54,230 nt of DNA from Mesostigma viride (taxonomy: Eukaryota > Streptophyta > Mesostigmatophyceae > Mesostigmatales > Mesostigmataceae), in the NCBI GenBank assembly GCA_009746045.1, contig RPFO01002307.1, positions 10,001-64,230 on the forward strand, in the 5' to 3' direction. Positions 8,319 through 17,454 of the stretch are shown here, piece by piece; position 1 is the first letter of the stretch; each line of letters starts with the position of its first letter. The position numbers and the translations under genes were made by a program. The notes under the pieces are model-generated. The model was not told the DNA's origin. It worked only from the letters and a program-made list of their open reading frames with translations, and did no database searches.

Positions 8319-9681
8319 GGCACTGAGCTCCTCCGTCCATCACAGCGTTCAGCTGGTTCAGGGGCTTCTTAACAGCAGACGCCTGGTTGCCTGCAGCAGG
8401 CTCCCACTTGAGGGAAAAGTCGGGGACACGGCACAGCGTGAGGGCATAAGACAGCACAGTATCCCACTTCCACTCGACATAGTCGAAAGGGGAGAAATGC
8501 TTGTCAATATCTACCCTGACTTGAGGGGAGAGCCCATGCAGAAACCTGTGAAGAGCTTCAGAATCAGAACACTGGGGGATTTTGGCCCTCAGGTTGGTAA
8601 ACGTCTCCACATATTGTGGTAGTGTCAGGCCTGACTGAGTACAGTTGGCCAACGCGTCCCGGTCCAGACGGAGCTGGTCCTGGGGAAGTAGAAAACGTCG
8701 AAATGAAAGCATGAGAGATGGCAAATCCTTGCAAGTATTACCTGCCGAGGATCGTAAAAACTCATCAAACCTGTCGGCTGCACTGTCGCTCATTCGCTGT
8801 CGAACCATCTTCTTCTGGATGTCCAGGGAAAGTCGTTCTTCCGCTCGTTTGCCGTAGTTAGCAAAGTGGATAGCGAACACATCCTGAAATCGAGTAGAGA
8901 AATGATCGAAACTGCGGTGGGTTAGATTGGTGAGCGACAGCTTGTCTACGGATTCGATTTTTGGAAATGGCGGGGCGGAACCTTGATGCGGTGGTATAGT
9001 GACGGTCACGGGGACGTCGCTGGCGGGGGTGGTGAAGGTGACCGAGGTCGTCTGCGCTGGATCCTGCCTATCGCTATCCTGCGTCTCATTCCTCGTAGTA
9101 ACTGCGGTACTATAAGGTAAAACCCTTCCGTCACCCAACCGAGGAGCCTCTCTCCCCAATCCAGCAACCATGTCACGCATGGCCGCCTCCTCCTCCTCAA
9201 TTCTCTGACGAAGTCTTCCCACATCCTGTTCCACCTCCTCCACCATCTTTCTATACATCGCTGCGTGTTGTTCATCGTGTAGTAATCTGATTTTAGCTGC
9301 TGAGAGGCGATCCGCTGCAAGTCTGGTCCCGTCTCTTCCAGGCGTGGTATTAAGCGGGAAAAGAAATGAAGATGATGCACTCGGCACAGGACTCGTTCGC
9401 GCGCTTGGAATCCTGGGCGACAGTGACCCTCCTCGACCCACGCCTGTCAGCGATGGCTTGCCTGGTTGGAGACCAGATGCAATGACGGAAAACTTGGGCC
9501 CTATGGACAACGAGGGCCGCCTCACTTCAGACATAGAAGTACGGTTGAAATCAAGTTGACGCCGTGGAGTACGAGTAGTTGTCTCAGCACCTTCCCTAGC
9601 AATGGGTTCAAGAGATGATGACGGATCGCTTGCACCTTGATTAGTAGGGGGTAAAGGTGATTGTGTCTTCGAACTACTCAT
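8305..9681 (-). CDS. Gag (capsid) of the chromovirus
   Basis: ATG at 9679-9681 opens 458 codons, about 230 bases downstream of the 5' LTR and primer-binding site. The N-terminus is Ser/Thr/Pro-rich and probably disordered. It is followed by a predicted coiled coil (around EQHAAMYRKMVEEVEQDVGRL). The capsid-like region carries SFDHFSTRFQDVFAIHF, RFDEFLRSSAGN, LPQYVETFTNLRAKIP and LHRFLHGLSPQVRVDI, the last resembling the gag pattern F--GL-P-------. It forms the virus-like particle. The frame runs off into a short tail (GGAQCHGAV) before the zinc knuckle, so this copy is missing nucleocapsid in frame. Confidence 0.85.
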   Translation of the reverse strand: MSSSKTQSPLPPTNQGASDPSSSLEPIAREGAETTTRTPRRQLDFNRTSMSEVRRPSLSIGPKFSVIASGLQPGKPSLTGVGRGGSLSPRIPSARTSPVPSASSSFLFPLNTTPGRDGTRLAADRLSAAKIRLLHDEQHAAMYRKMVEEVEQDVGRLRQRIEEEEAAMRDMVAGLGREAPRLGDGRVLPYSTAVTTRNETQDSDRQDPAQTTSVTFTTPASDVPVTVTIPPHQGSAPPFPKIESVDKLSLTNLTHRSFDHFSTRFQDVFAIHFANYGKRAEERLSLDIQKKMVRQRMSDSAADRFDEFLRSSAGNTCKDLPSLMLSFRRFLLPQDQLRLDRDALANCTQSGLTLPQYVETFTNLRAKIPQCSDSEALHRFLHGLSPQVRVDIDKHFSPFDYVEWKWDTVLSYALTLCRVPDFSLKWEPAAGNQASAVKKPLNQLNAVMDGGAQCHGAV

Positions 9682-9893
9682 ACTACCACATGGAGTCGCG
9701 ATCGTCTGCCTAGTAGAGACAACGGTTACGGCTGACTTCTAGTGTTACAGAGCAAGACAGTCACATCACGGGATGTGTCTCTCTCTGTATCACCGTAAGT
9801 TTTCCGCAACTCTATGAATCTTCTCGGATGACAGACATCTGATCAACGTTGTACTACCCGGAAGGTTACGACTTCAAGAGAAACACCAAAGTA

Positions 9894-9910
9894 GAGATCC
9901 TCCGATACCA
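9894..9910 (-). promoter_or_regulatory. Primer-binding site
   Basis: On the minus strand, one base inside the 5' LTR, the sequence reads TGGTATCGGAGGATCTC. The first ten bases resemble the common plant LTR-retrotransposon PBS complementary to the 3' end of initiator methionine tRNA (TGGTATCAGAGC), with differences after position 7. Its position confirms minus-strand transcription. Confidence 0.75.
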
Positions 9911-9911
9911 A

Positions 9912-10689
9912 TGTAACGACTAAAAATGATCATCAGCATCATCCACAGTCCAATATGAAAGATCTTTTACCTGGGTTTCTTTCTTGAGTTACAGATCTTC
10001 AAGTATCCGAGCAACGTTGAGATGGAAATTCCACAGCACGTGATTTAGGGAATCACAACCCCTTGTAGACACAAAGACAAGCTCGTGTATAGACGACCTC
10101 TGTGGAACTGAAGGACGTCTATAGCCAAGGGGCTCTTATGAATGGACAACAAAGACAAGCTTTATTATACCATGATGAATCAAAACCAACGTAGCAACAA
10201 TGGCGACCCCACGTCCTTGATATCGACGTGCTTGTCGAGCTTGCTCCAACCTTAGCCTGAAGAGAACCAATCAGAATCATGGAATTCTACACAAGATCTT
10301 CGTATCCATCCTAGTCACACAAAACAGAACAACACCACACACAGCCTGGCAGAATCTTTCCATGAGATCCTAAATCTGTCGTAGCACTGAAGTCCCAAAG
10401 GAGCATTTAAGACTCAATAGTACCAACCAACAAACTACAACCCCACGTGGATCAGGCCACGACCAATGAGGGCTCCTATCAGTAGTACCAACCAACAAAC
10501 TACAACCCTACGTGGATCAGGCCACGACCAATGAGGGTTCCTATCAGTTGGTTGACAAAGTATCAGCTCCAAGTACCGTCGTCTTAGAAACCTCATAACT
10601 TTCTCAATACTGATCCAAAAGTCCTCGAATAACAGCCAAACATTCACAAAACAAAGGATGTAACAACAAAGTCATTTTTGCTTGTTACA
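9912..10689 (-). repeat. 5' LTR of the chromovirus
   Basis: This is the promoter-side LTR, equal in length to its partner, with TGTAAC/GTTACA ends and the CCTTG target duplication at 10690-10694. Scattered substitutions and compensating one-base indels separate it from the 3' LTR. It carries the same internal ~65-bp tandem duplication. Confidence 0.95.
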
Positions 10690-10694
10690 CCTTG

Positions 10695-11401
10695 TGCATT
10701 GAAATTATGGCTGGCTTAGGTGTAGAGCGACTAGATGACCTAGACGGTGGGGCCGGAAACAGCTTGCTTTATCAGGGCGTGTGTTTCGAGCCTAAGTGGC
10801 CGGGAGTGTTTAGTAGTGAGCACCATTGCTGCGATCGCTCTCCCACCATTTCCGAGGAAAGACCCGCAAATGGAAAACCACTGAAAAGGTCTAGCTCGTC
10901 AGTCATTACGTTAGCCATGCCATGATTCCACACGTCCAAGAACTGCACACGGTGCAAAGGCAAAAATCCGGAGGACAGCACTTTCAAATGTGCGGCGGGA
11001 ACCAAAAGCCCGCTATGCCAGAAAACATCGTGTTGCTGCAGCGACGCGACAATGTGGACAACGAATCCAGTGCCAAGCTCGGAACGTCCGCAAAGGAGAT
11101 CTGGCATCACAGGGTTCAGATGTGCGGAGATACTACGCGATCCAGCCGGTCCACGACCTGTTTGTGGAGCTTGTGTCAAGGGGCAGCACCAAACGTACAG
11201 ATGTGGGTGATGTTGCAAAAAACACCGGACTTGACGGAGCATAATGTCTCTGTCATATATAGTCTTTGGGGTTCCTCCCGTTAGGCGTTTCCATTGGTCT
11301 TATCGTAGTATCGAGCTTTGCCATGGCTATGTCTATAGGTTTATTATAGCTGGGCGTTTGCTTTGGTTTGAGTGATTTCACTCTGCTGTAAGTAATTATA
11401 T
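10695..11401. other. Unassigned sequence between two retrotransposons
   Basis: Before the chromovirus arrived this adjoined 1142. Open frames occur on both strands (for example 10692-10925 plus, 10772-11242 minus), but they overlap and none shows a motif I know. A 14-base string ATATATAGTCTTTG at 11255-11268 recurs at 18901-18914 just outside the other end of the next element. No gene can be supported. Confidence 0.35.
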
Positions 11402-11538
11402 TTCTATTAACCGTGGAACTCCAGGGTAACCAGACTCTTTATTAAAACAATGAGTGGAGCACATACAAAAGGCAGGCCACATCCCGGCCGCCGATGCTCA
11501 TGGGAACACTTATTGCTTGGCAAAGGCTAGCCTTACCC
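11402..11538 (-). repeat. Split direct repeat B2 (outer end)
   Basis: 137 bp, TTCTATTAACCG to CTAGCCTTACCC, the same as 11996-12132. It forms the outer 3' end of the recombinase retrotransposon and is separated from A2 by 25 unique bases. Confidence 0.92.
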
Positions 11539-11563
11539 CCAAACACGCAGGGAGGGTGGGCGG

Positions 11564-11997
11564 GAAAAGAAAAGAGGCCGACCTTAGCTAGGTGGGTTTG
11601 TTTTTGTCCTTTTTTGCGTGTCATGCGGCCTTGGCCCGGACGGCATTTTTTCGCCACGCAAATGTTGCGTCTGAACAAATGACGCAATGTGGCGTTCTAA
11701 TTGCCGGCAGCTTACGTAAGGCTGCCGGGGCTATTAGGTCACATATTGCGTGAGAGAAAGAATCTAGATCTAGTTAATCACTACGCCATGAGCCAAGAAA
11801 CCTAGACAGTGGCAGGTTTATATCTCAACGTAGCTCCTGCCACCTGGCCAAGAAAAACTGGCCAAAGCTTTGGCCACGACTGATCCGGATCAGGCCGCAC
11901 CGGCCTCAAAAGGTATGTCACGTGAACCCAATAACCTAGCTATAGCGGCTACCCTTCCATCTCACTATAAAGAAACTATGTTCAGAGAACCACGATT
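11564..11997 (-). repeat. Split direct repeat A2
   Basis: 434 bp, matching 18464-18897 at every line compared (constant offset 6900). It abuts repeat B1. The B1/A2 junction (CACGATT/CTATTAACC) joins the two outer element ends and probably corresponds to the circle junction used in replication. Confidence 0.95.
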
Positions 11998-12132
11998 CTA
12001 TTAACCGTGGAACTCCAGGGTAACCAGACTCTTTATTAAAACAATGAGTGGAGCACATACAAAAGGCAGGCCACATCCCGGCCGCCGATGCTCATGGGAA
12101 CACTTATTGCTTGGCAAAGGCTAGCCTTACCC
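11996..12132 (-). repeat. Split direct repeat B1
   Basis: 137 bp, the same as B2 at 11402-11538. It lies between the recombinase gene and A2 and overlaps A2 by two bases. Confidence 0.92.
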
Positions 12133-12204
12133 TTGTATCCCTCCCTGGCGATCCATGCCAGGGGCAAAGAACCTAGCATAATGACAGAGAAATGAACAAC
12201 TAAA

Positions 12205-12800
12205 TTAGGTGGAGGGCAATTTCAAAATAGCCCGCCAGGCCCGAGGGGGGCAGGCGGCCATGGCCCGAAGAATAACCTCAGGCAGCTGCACCTCCAAACT
12301 GCGGTGCAAGCCCACATAATGGGCAACCGTGGAGCTGCTAAGCCAGCGCCCCCGGCCCTGGATGTCCCCCATGCTGCGACCCGCGAGGAAATCGTGAGTG
12401 GCACCTCCATGCCGCAGCCCGTGAATGGTGAAAATCTGGGCGACCCCCAAGGCCTGACTCGCAGCCTGCCAAATGCGCCGGAATTGCGGGTAGGTGAAAG
12501 GGAACACGGCCTCCCAAGCGTGCTTACCCGCGATGCAGTGACGGAGGATGGTTTCAGACATCACATCTTCTACCACCACTGACTGAGTCTTGCCCTTAGA
12601 GGTCTTGGTAGACCTCAGCAGTAGGGCGCCCCGTTGAGCCGGCCCAAGCCGAACGTCAGGCTGGAGGCGCACATGGCCAACACGGAGGTTCAGCGCCTCC
12701 GAGATTCGCAGGTAATGGCGGAACACGATGACAACCAGCAGGCCCGCAAGGCGCTGACCTTGCATGACCATCGTGCTGGCAAGTGCAAACGCCACCTCCC
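12205..12800 (-). pseudogene. Tyrosine recombinase, catalytic half (interrupted gene)
   Basis: This is the catalytic domain of a phage-integrase-type tyrosine recombinase, which integrates the circular DNA copy of the element. Visible active-site residues are Arg in YLRISEALNLR, His-x-x-Arg in FTIHGLRHGGATH, Trp in GRGRWLSSST, and the nucleophile Tyr in VAHYVG. All are intact. No ATG begins the frame: it reads straight into the target duplication of a LINE-like insertion at 12801. The missing N-terminal core-binding half lies on the far side of that insertion, ending at 14805. The domain was one ORF with RNase H before the insertion. Confidence 0.88.
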
Positions 12801-12994
12801 ATGGAATGCATGGTGCCGCATAGACGCAAATGGCTGACGGCGGTATGGCTGACGGCGGAGTTCAGATCTTTTGCGTCTGAGCCCCAAATTCGGTCAGACC
12901 ACTTGCATTCGATGCGCCTTTCTAAGACGCACTTGCCAGTATAAACGGTTACGGCTGCCACGCAGTATAGACAAAGTTACGCACGTGACCAGCT

Positions 12995-14383
12995 ATGACG
13001 ACTACCAAAGCAAAACGAGGGCTGGAAAAGGAGCTGGCACAGCTTCCCAGCGCCCAGCCCAACCCTCTCGCCCTCGCCATTGTTCCGCCGCCAGGCTTAC
13101 CCGCCAACCAGCCGTCTGGGCCTGCCAACCCACCGCCAGCAGCCCCATCTCCCAGCGCCTCGCCTGAGCCCAAGAAACCCTGCCACGCTCGCAAATGGCG
13201 CCAGTTCCTCCCCGGCGACCGAGGATTCTCCCTCACCGGGTGGCAAGAATTGTCGCCGCAGGAATGCATTGAGGTTCTCCAGTTCCTCGAACAGGAGCGG
13301 AAGCTCTTCGTGAAGGGGGCTATTGACTACGATGGAGACATGTCCTGGCTCTATGCTATGAACGAAGCACAACAACGCCTGGCTATCTTGACCAGCCATT
13401 TCCAGCTCCGCCTCATCGACATCACCCGCACGCTCCGCACCCCAGCCCCCGCACAGCCGGCAGCCCCCTCGGCTTCCTCCCTCCGCAAGGATGACATCCG
13501 CGCAGTGCTGGAGGAGCACGTGACCTGGCCGCTGGCCGAGCAGCTGACATCGCTGAACACCACGCTCAACACGGTCGAGGCCCGGGTCTCCAACGTGGAA
13601 ACCAAGGTCGTCCACAAGCTCCAGCCCCAGTTCACGACGCTGCACACCGCGGCACAAGCTTCGGAAACGCATGCGGCACTTGTCTCTCGCCTTAACCAGG
13701 TGGAGGGCAAGTGTGGCGTGCTCCTGAAGAAGCTTGAGGCCATCACCGCCCACACCGAGGCCCTGGCCACACAGGTCCCCAAGATAGCGGAGCAGACGGC
13801 CACCATTGCATCCCAGCCACCCCGGCAGGATGCTGGCGACCTCCCGCCGCTCTCCTACGCGGACCTGCTGCGGTCAGCGACCGCCTCCACCACCGACGCC
13901 ATCGCCACAAAGCTCCAGGAGCTGGAGGACCACCGCCAGGCCCAGCAACGGGAGGTCACCGATCGCGCTCGCCGCGAGTGCCGAGTGGTGCTACGTCGCT
14001 TCCCCCAGAAGCCAGGTGAGACGTCAACCTCTCTTGCTGACGAGCTCAAGAACCAGCTTCTTACCCTCATGGGCCTGGTAGGTGAGGTAGAACTGCGTGG
14101 GTGCCACCGCCTTCCCCACTCACGGGACAAGGCGGCTCCCCCACCAGTCCTACTCACCTTCTCCTCCCCTGAGGATAAGCAGCGGTTCCTCTCTCGTCGC
14201 AAGCGGTTGCACGACCTCACCTGGACGCTGGATGACGACCTCACCCCCGCTCAGCAACAGCAGCGACGCGACCTGTGGCCGGAATACCTCCGCCATAAGC
14301 AGGACCCCCAGAAGCCCAAGGTGTACTGGAGGGGCGGGGACCTGATGATCAACCACAAGATGTGGACGCCCCCAGCGGGCTAG
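12995..14383 (+). CDS. LINE ORF1-type RNA-binding protein
   Basis: ATG at 12995, 462 residues, uninterrupted. The N-terminus is Pro/Ala-rich and disordered (about 1-65), followed by a conserved-looking region WRQFLPGDRGFSLTGWQE. A long heptad-like stretch (about 185-300; LTSLNTTLNTVEARVSNVET and following) should form a coiled-coil multimerisation domain. The C-terminal part (about 325-460) runs from ECRVVLRRFPQKPGE through VLLTFSSPEDKQRFL to DDLTPAQQQQRRDLWPEYL and VYWRGGDLMI. This matches the RRM/C-terminal module of many LINE ORF1-type proteins (DDLTP----R--L-P--------K---R-G-LI). It would coat element RNA. It lies opposite in strand to the host retrotransposon. Confidence 0.82.
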   Translation: MTTTKAKRGLEKELAQLPSAQPNPLALAIVPPPGLPANQPSGPANPPPAAPSPSASPEPKKPCHARKWRQFLPGDRGFSLTGWQELSPQECIEVLQFLEQERKLFVKGAIDYDGDMSWLYAMNEAQQRLAILTSHFQLRLIDITRTLRTPAPAQPAAPSASSLRKDDIRAVLEEHVTWPLAEQLTSLNTTLNTVEARVSNVETKVVHKLQPQFTTLHTAAQASETHAALVSRLNQVEGKCGVLLKKLEAITAHTEALATQVPKIAEQTATIASQPPRQDAGDLPPLSYADLLRSATASTTDAIATKLQELEDHRQAQQREVTDRARRECRVVLRRFPQKPGETSTSLADELKNQLLTLMGLVGEVELRGCHRLPHSRDKAAPPPVLLTFSSPEDKQRFLSRRKRLHDLTWTLDDDLTPAQQQQRRDLWPEYLRHKQDPQKPKVYWRGGDLMINHKMWTPPAG

Positions 14384-14736
14384 AATAGCAATAGCCCTAG
14401 CTTGTAACCATTGGCGTCACTGCCGCTAAGGCAGCCATGCCTAGAATGTTGCCTAGCTGTGCCAACACACCTAGTCACGTGCCGCCAACGCACGGTACAC
14501 AACCAGCCATAGCCTAGTCCTAGTACAGCCATGCTACGCCCTGGCTATGTTCAGATTACTTGCCCACGCTCCTTGCTATGATATGCTCACATGGGTCTTA
14601 TTGCACCCACAGTTTGCCGGATCGTTAGCCTGTCCTTTTAGCTAGCCGCGCCCGATTGCAGCTGTGGCATGCCTTTGGCATGAAGGAGACTGGGGGTCTC
14701 TGCCCTTTCTCCTGTAGTGCACACACAGGGATTAAA

Positions 14737-14796
14737 AGCACTTCGGTGCTCCGTGACTCCCCAACGGGAGCACGAGTTTAATTAATTAATTAATTA
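14737..14796 (+). ncRNA. 3' double hairpin and (TTAA)n tail of the ORF1-only element
   Basis: Hairpin 1 has stem AGCAC/GTGCT with a TTCG loop (14737-14750). Hairpin 2 has stems CGTG/CACG and CTCCC/GGGAG, a single bulged A, and a CAAC loop (14752-14774). (TTAA)n follows. The same layout with different stem bases occurs at 43323-43374. In stringent-type LINEs such a 3' stem-loop is the RT recognition site. Confidence 0.7.
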
Positions 14797-14804
14797 ATGG
14801 AATG

Positions 14805-15589
14805 GGAGGAGGGGCACGGGGGGGCACAAGTGTTTTCCACCCAGCGAGGACGCCACGGGCCAAGTCCCACCGCTTCACCATACCGGGATAATAAAGTTGC
14901 AACCCCATCAAGGCATTGACACACACTTGGCGGCTGTACCCCCGAAAATGAGCCCAGGCGACATACGCACAAAATGTCTCCTCAAGGGTGTCAGCTCGTG
15001 ACGATGACCCGTCCGCCCGCCCACCAGCCTCCCACCAAGTCAAGAGGGAATCAAGACCACGACGGTAGGCCAGCAAAGTAGCCGGCTTTACTTTCCCCTC
15101 TAGCAATGGAAGGTAGCTAACAGGTGCAGGGGGCCCCGGGTTAGGATGAATGCCTTCCGCGGTCAGGTCGCGCACCCAGCCTGCCAAGAAAGTCGCCATG
15201 GATTGGCCGCGAGAAACGCCATCGGCTGGTTGAAGTGCACTCGGCGTCCACACCCACTGGGAACGACTCCCCGTGGCGAGGGTCAGCGCGCACAAGCGGC
15301 GGCACTGCTTGTTGAGCTTGTGGGATGAGGACCGCCCCTTAGCCAAGCAGCCCAACGCCGCGGTGGAGTCCACCAACCTCACCACCCGCTTGCCTCGGTT
15401 TGCCAAGCTGCGCGCACTCCTCTCCACGCCCTTCACTGCAGCCCGCACCTCCTTCTCGTTGATGTGCATCCCCGGATCCCGCCAACGACTCCGGACCCCA
15501 ACCCGCCATTGCTGGCTAGTGATTGCTTGTTGCGCCCGCGCGCTCAGTGGCCTAGGGCCAGCGTAGGCCACCTCACTTGGTATGAGCAA
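14805..15589 (-). pseudogene. RNase H C-terminal part, NPGP motif, recombinase N-terminal domain
   Basis: This frame (to 14786 including insert sequence) has no ATG start and continues the RT-RNase H frame after a one-base shift. It supplies the remaining RNase H acidic residues (HINEKEVRAAVKG; RLVDSTAALG; QPADGVSRG). Next is GIHPNPGPP (NPGP at 15131-15142), which resembles a 2A ribosome-skipping motif. Then comes the helical core-binding domain of the tyrosine recombinase (KPATLLAYRRGLDSLLTWW; SRQVCVNALMGLQLYY). RT-RNase H and recombinase are thus one polyprotein with a possible co-translational break. The end is cut by the ORF1-only insertion. Confidence 0.8.
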
Positions 15590-17454
15590 AGTCGGGTACC
15601 CCGCACCTCTCGTGCCCTCGCCAGCTCCGTCACATCGCCCGGCTCCATGGTTGCGTACACGACACCTTGCCCGTAGGTGGACGCGTCAGATGCAACCACC
15701 TCACGGGCCAAAGGTGCGCTTCGGTCAACCCTTAGCATGGGAGCCAAGGCCAGGGCACACTCTAACTCCTCCCGCACCCCGGCCCACAGCACCCAGGATC
15801 GCTGCCCCCACCCTTGCAGGCTGATGAATTTGAAACATTGCTGCCAAATGGACAAGCAGCTGCGGCTTAACATCTGCAGCCACAACCACCGCCCCAAGAC
15901 GGCAGCCAGCCCCTCGGCCGTAGCTCGGCCTCGAGTGAGTATAGCCTGCGTGTGGGCGATCACAAGGTTGAGCTGCTTGACCGTTGGTTCCAGCACGCCG
16001 TTCCGTCGGTGCACCACCCCTAGGGCTTCTAGCTCGTCCCCTTCCAGGCTCGCCATCTTAGTCTTCTCCTTAGACGGCACAAGGTTGTTAGGGAGGTAGC
16101 CTTCCTCAATAGCGCGCGTGATGAGCTGGTTCACCGCCTCGCAGGTCCGCCCGTTGCTGGCCACCAAGTCATCAACGGTGATGGACAGCATGGGGGCAGG
16201 GGGGTTTTCCAGGTCAATCTGAAGCTCCCCGGCGCGCTCCTCCTTGTACTCGATGGCCAAGCGCAGTGGCTGGCCACACTCGTCGCGCACCAAGGTGAGC
16301 TCACCTGCGCTTGAGAGGTAGTTGACCTGGCGCCTCGGATCCAGGGCACCGGTCATGTAGAGCACCATCTCATGGATGGCCTCCCCCAGCGCCACCGCAT
16401 GGGAATGTCCCATGGCCAGCACCTTGAGCACGGGCCACACCTTCCGCCTGGGCCCTGCCAGACCTACGCTAGTCGACCACACACTAGGAAGCCCTTGGTA
16501 GTCCCACCACCACTCGGGCACCTCGATGGAATAGTAGTATGACACGAGGTCGCTCTTGGCGCAGTAGCACCAGCCTTTGATGTAGACCTCCACGAGGATG
16601 CCCAGGTGGGGTAGCAGGATCTTGGGGGGGTCCACCCACAGCAGGTTGCCCAGCTTCCTGTTGACGATGAACCGAAGCTCACCCACCCCCTTGGCCACTC
16701 CAAAGCAGCCATCCACCCACTTGGGCCGCCTCTCCCGGAACGCCACCATGCCCACGCCCGCTGCCCGGCTCATGAGCTTGCCCCATTCAGCCATGGAGCA
16801 TCCCCGGCTGGGCTTGGGCACATTCCAATACTTTGCGCTCGCCACGACCGCTGGCTTGATGCAGTTCTCTTCGCTGGCATATATCTCCCGCCAGCTCGGC
16901 CGCATAGCCAACAGGTCGAGCAGCCGTGCCTTCCCCGCCACCTCCGCCTTTGGTAGACTCACCGCGTCCGCGCGCAGTTGTTCATACTTATTCTGCTTCC
17001 CATATATTGCATCAGCACCTTCTTGCTCCTGGCCTGTCGCAACGCCCCCTACGCGGCGACTGTGCCAGGTGCAGTGCCTCTTGACCCTCGCAAGGGCCTC
17101 CTCCCTCCCCTTAGAGCACGCCCCTCTAGGGTTAGGAGGAGGGTCTTGCCCCCCTCCCCACAGCCAATTAAGCCAACGCACTACCTTGCATTGCAGTGTG
17201 TACTCGCGGTGGCGGCGCGTGGCACGCTGTCGCCGGCGTGCCGATCTCACCCTGCCCCACGCGGTGTACGCTGGCCTAAGTGGGTATGGCAGCGGGAAAA
17301 GGGAGCGGTCCCGCTGGGATTCTATTTCCCTACTTGTTGAGCCTTGCTGAGCTTGTCCAAGAGGATGGCAGTTTGGAGAGCTGCCTTGACAGCCGGGGTG
17401 GCTGACAGTGCAGCCTCCTCCCCCAATGGCAGGAGGTGGCTGGCCACCTTCCAC
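15544..17454 (-). CDS. Reverse transcriptase and first part of RNase H (recombinase retrotransposon)
   Basis: A long open frame with no ATG at the edge that overlaps the end of the gag-like ORF, so it may start internally or be reached by frameshifting. RT motifs are visible: GELRFIVNRKLGNLLWVDPP, CAKSDLVSYYYSIEVPEWWW (motif A Asp), LAMGHSHAVALGEAIHEMV, and the catalytic MLSITVDDLVASN. After the connection (VLGRWLWLQMLSRSCLSIWQ) comes the RNase H opening VVASDASTYGQGVVYA. This arrangement is typical of DIRS-order elements, whose RT clusters near Ty3. The frame runs out near 15544 and continues one base shifted in the next segment, so RNase H is split. Confidence 0.85.
   Translation of the reverse strand: MEGGQPPPAIGGGGCTVSHPGCQGSSPNCHPLGQAQQGSTSREIESQRDRSLFPLPYPLRPAYTAWGRVRSARRRQRATRRHREYTLQCKVVRWLNWLWGGGQDPPPNPRGACSKGREEALARVKRHCTWHSRRVGGVATGQEQEGADAIYGKQNKYEQLRADAVSLPKAEVAGKARLLDLLAMRPSWREIYASEENCIKPAVVASAKYWNVPKPSRGCSMAEWGKLMSRAAGVGMVAFRERRPKWVDGCFGVAKGVGELRFIVNRKLGNLLWVDPPKILLPHLGILVEVYIKGWCYCAKSDLVSYYYSIEVPEWWWDYQGLPSVWSTSVGLAGPRRKVWPVLKVLAMGHSHAVALGEAIHEMVLYMTGALDPRRQVNYLSSAGELTLVRDECGQPLRLAIEYKEERAGELQIDLENPPAPMLSITVDDLVASNGRTCEAVNQLITRAIEEGYLPNNLVPSKEKTKMASLEGDELEALGVVHRRNGVLEPTVKQLNLVIAHTQAILTRGRATAEGLAAVLGRWLWLQMLSRSCLSIWQQCFKFISLQGWGQRSWVLWAGVREELECALALAPMLRVDRSAPLAREVVASDASTYGQGVVYATMEPGDVTELARAREVRGTRLCSYQVRWPTLALGH

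Larger units (their letters stand above)
1143..10689 (-). mobile_element. Complete chromovirus-type Ty3/gypsy LTR retrotransposon
   Basis: The element has two 778-bp LTRs (1143-1920 and 9912-10689) beginning TGTAAC and ending GTTACA. A 5-bp target duplication, CCTTG, lies at 1138-1142 and 10690-10694. A primer-binding site sits inside the right LTR and a polypurine tract inside the left LTR, so it is transcribed on the minus strand. The gene order is gag, zinc knuckle, protease, RT, RNase H, integrase, chromodomain, then an extra ORF. This is Ty3/gypsy order, and the chromodomain makes it a chromovirus. By eye the LTRs differ at about a dozen positions, which suggests a fairly recent insertion. 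Frameshifts in gag, RT and integrase plus a 74-bp insertion make this copy non-autonomous. Confidence 0.95.
12809..14796 (+). mobile_element. ORF1-only LINE-like retrotransposon, complete insertion
   Basis: This 1988-bp insertion splits the recombinase gene. It is flanked by a perfect 8-bp target duplication ATGGAATG (12801-12808 and 14797-14804). Deleting the insert and one duplicate rejoins the recombinase frame (…PPPIP then WEVAFA…). It contains a 5' leader with a short tandem repeat (ATGGCTGACGGCGG twice, about 12830-12860), one ORF1-type gene, about 390 bp of 3' sequence with two hairpins, and a (TTAA)n tail (about 14777-14796). There is no endonuclease or RT gene. It resembles the HAL1 concept: an element that keeps ORF1 and relies on a full LINE in trans. 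Confidence 0.85.

Noticed and set aside
10692-11284. Possible host gene in the gap between the two retrotransposons
   Set aside because: Competing frames on both strands, no motif and no splice model; listed only as unassigned sequence.
13097-13806. Minus-strand ORFs of 150-218 codons inside the LINE ORF1
   Set aside because: Shadows of a GC-rich, codon-biased plus-strand gene.
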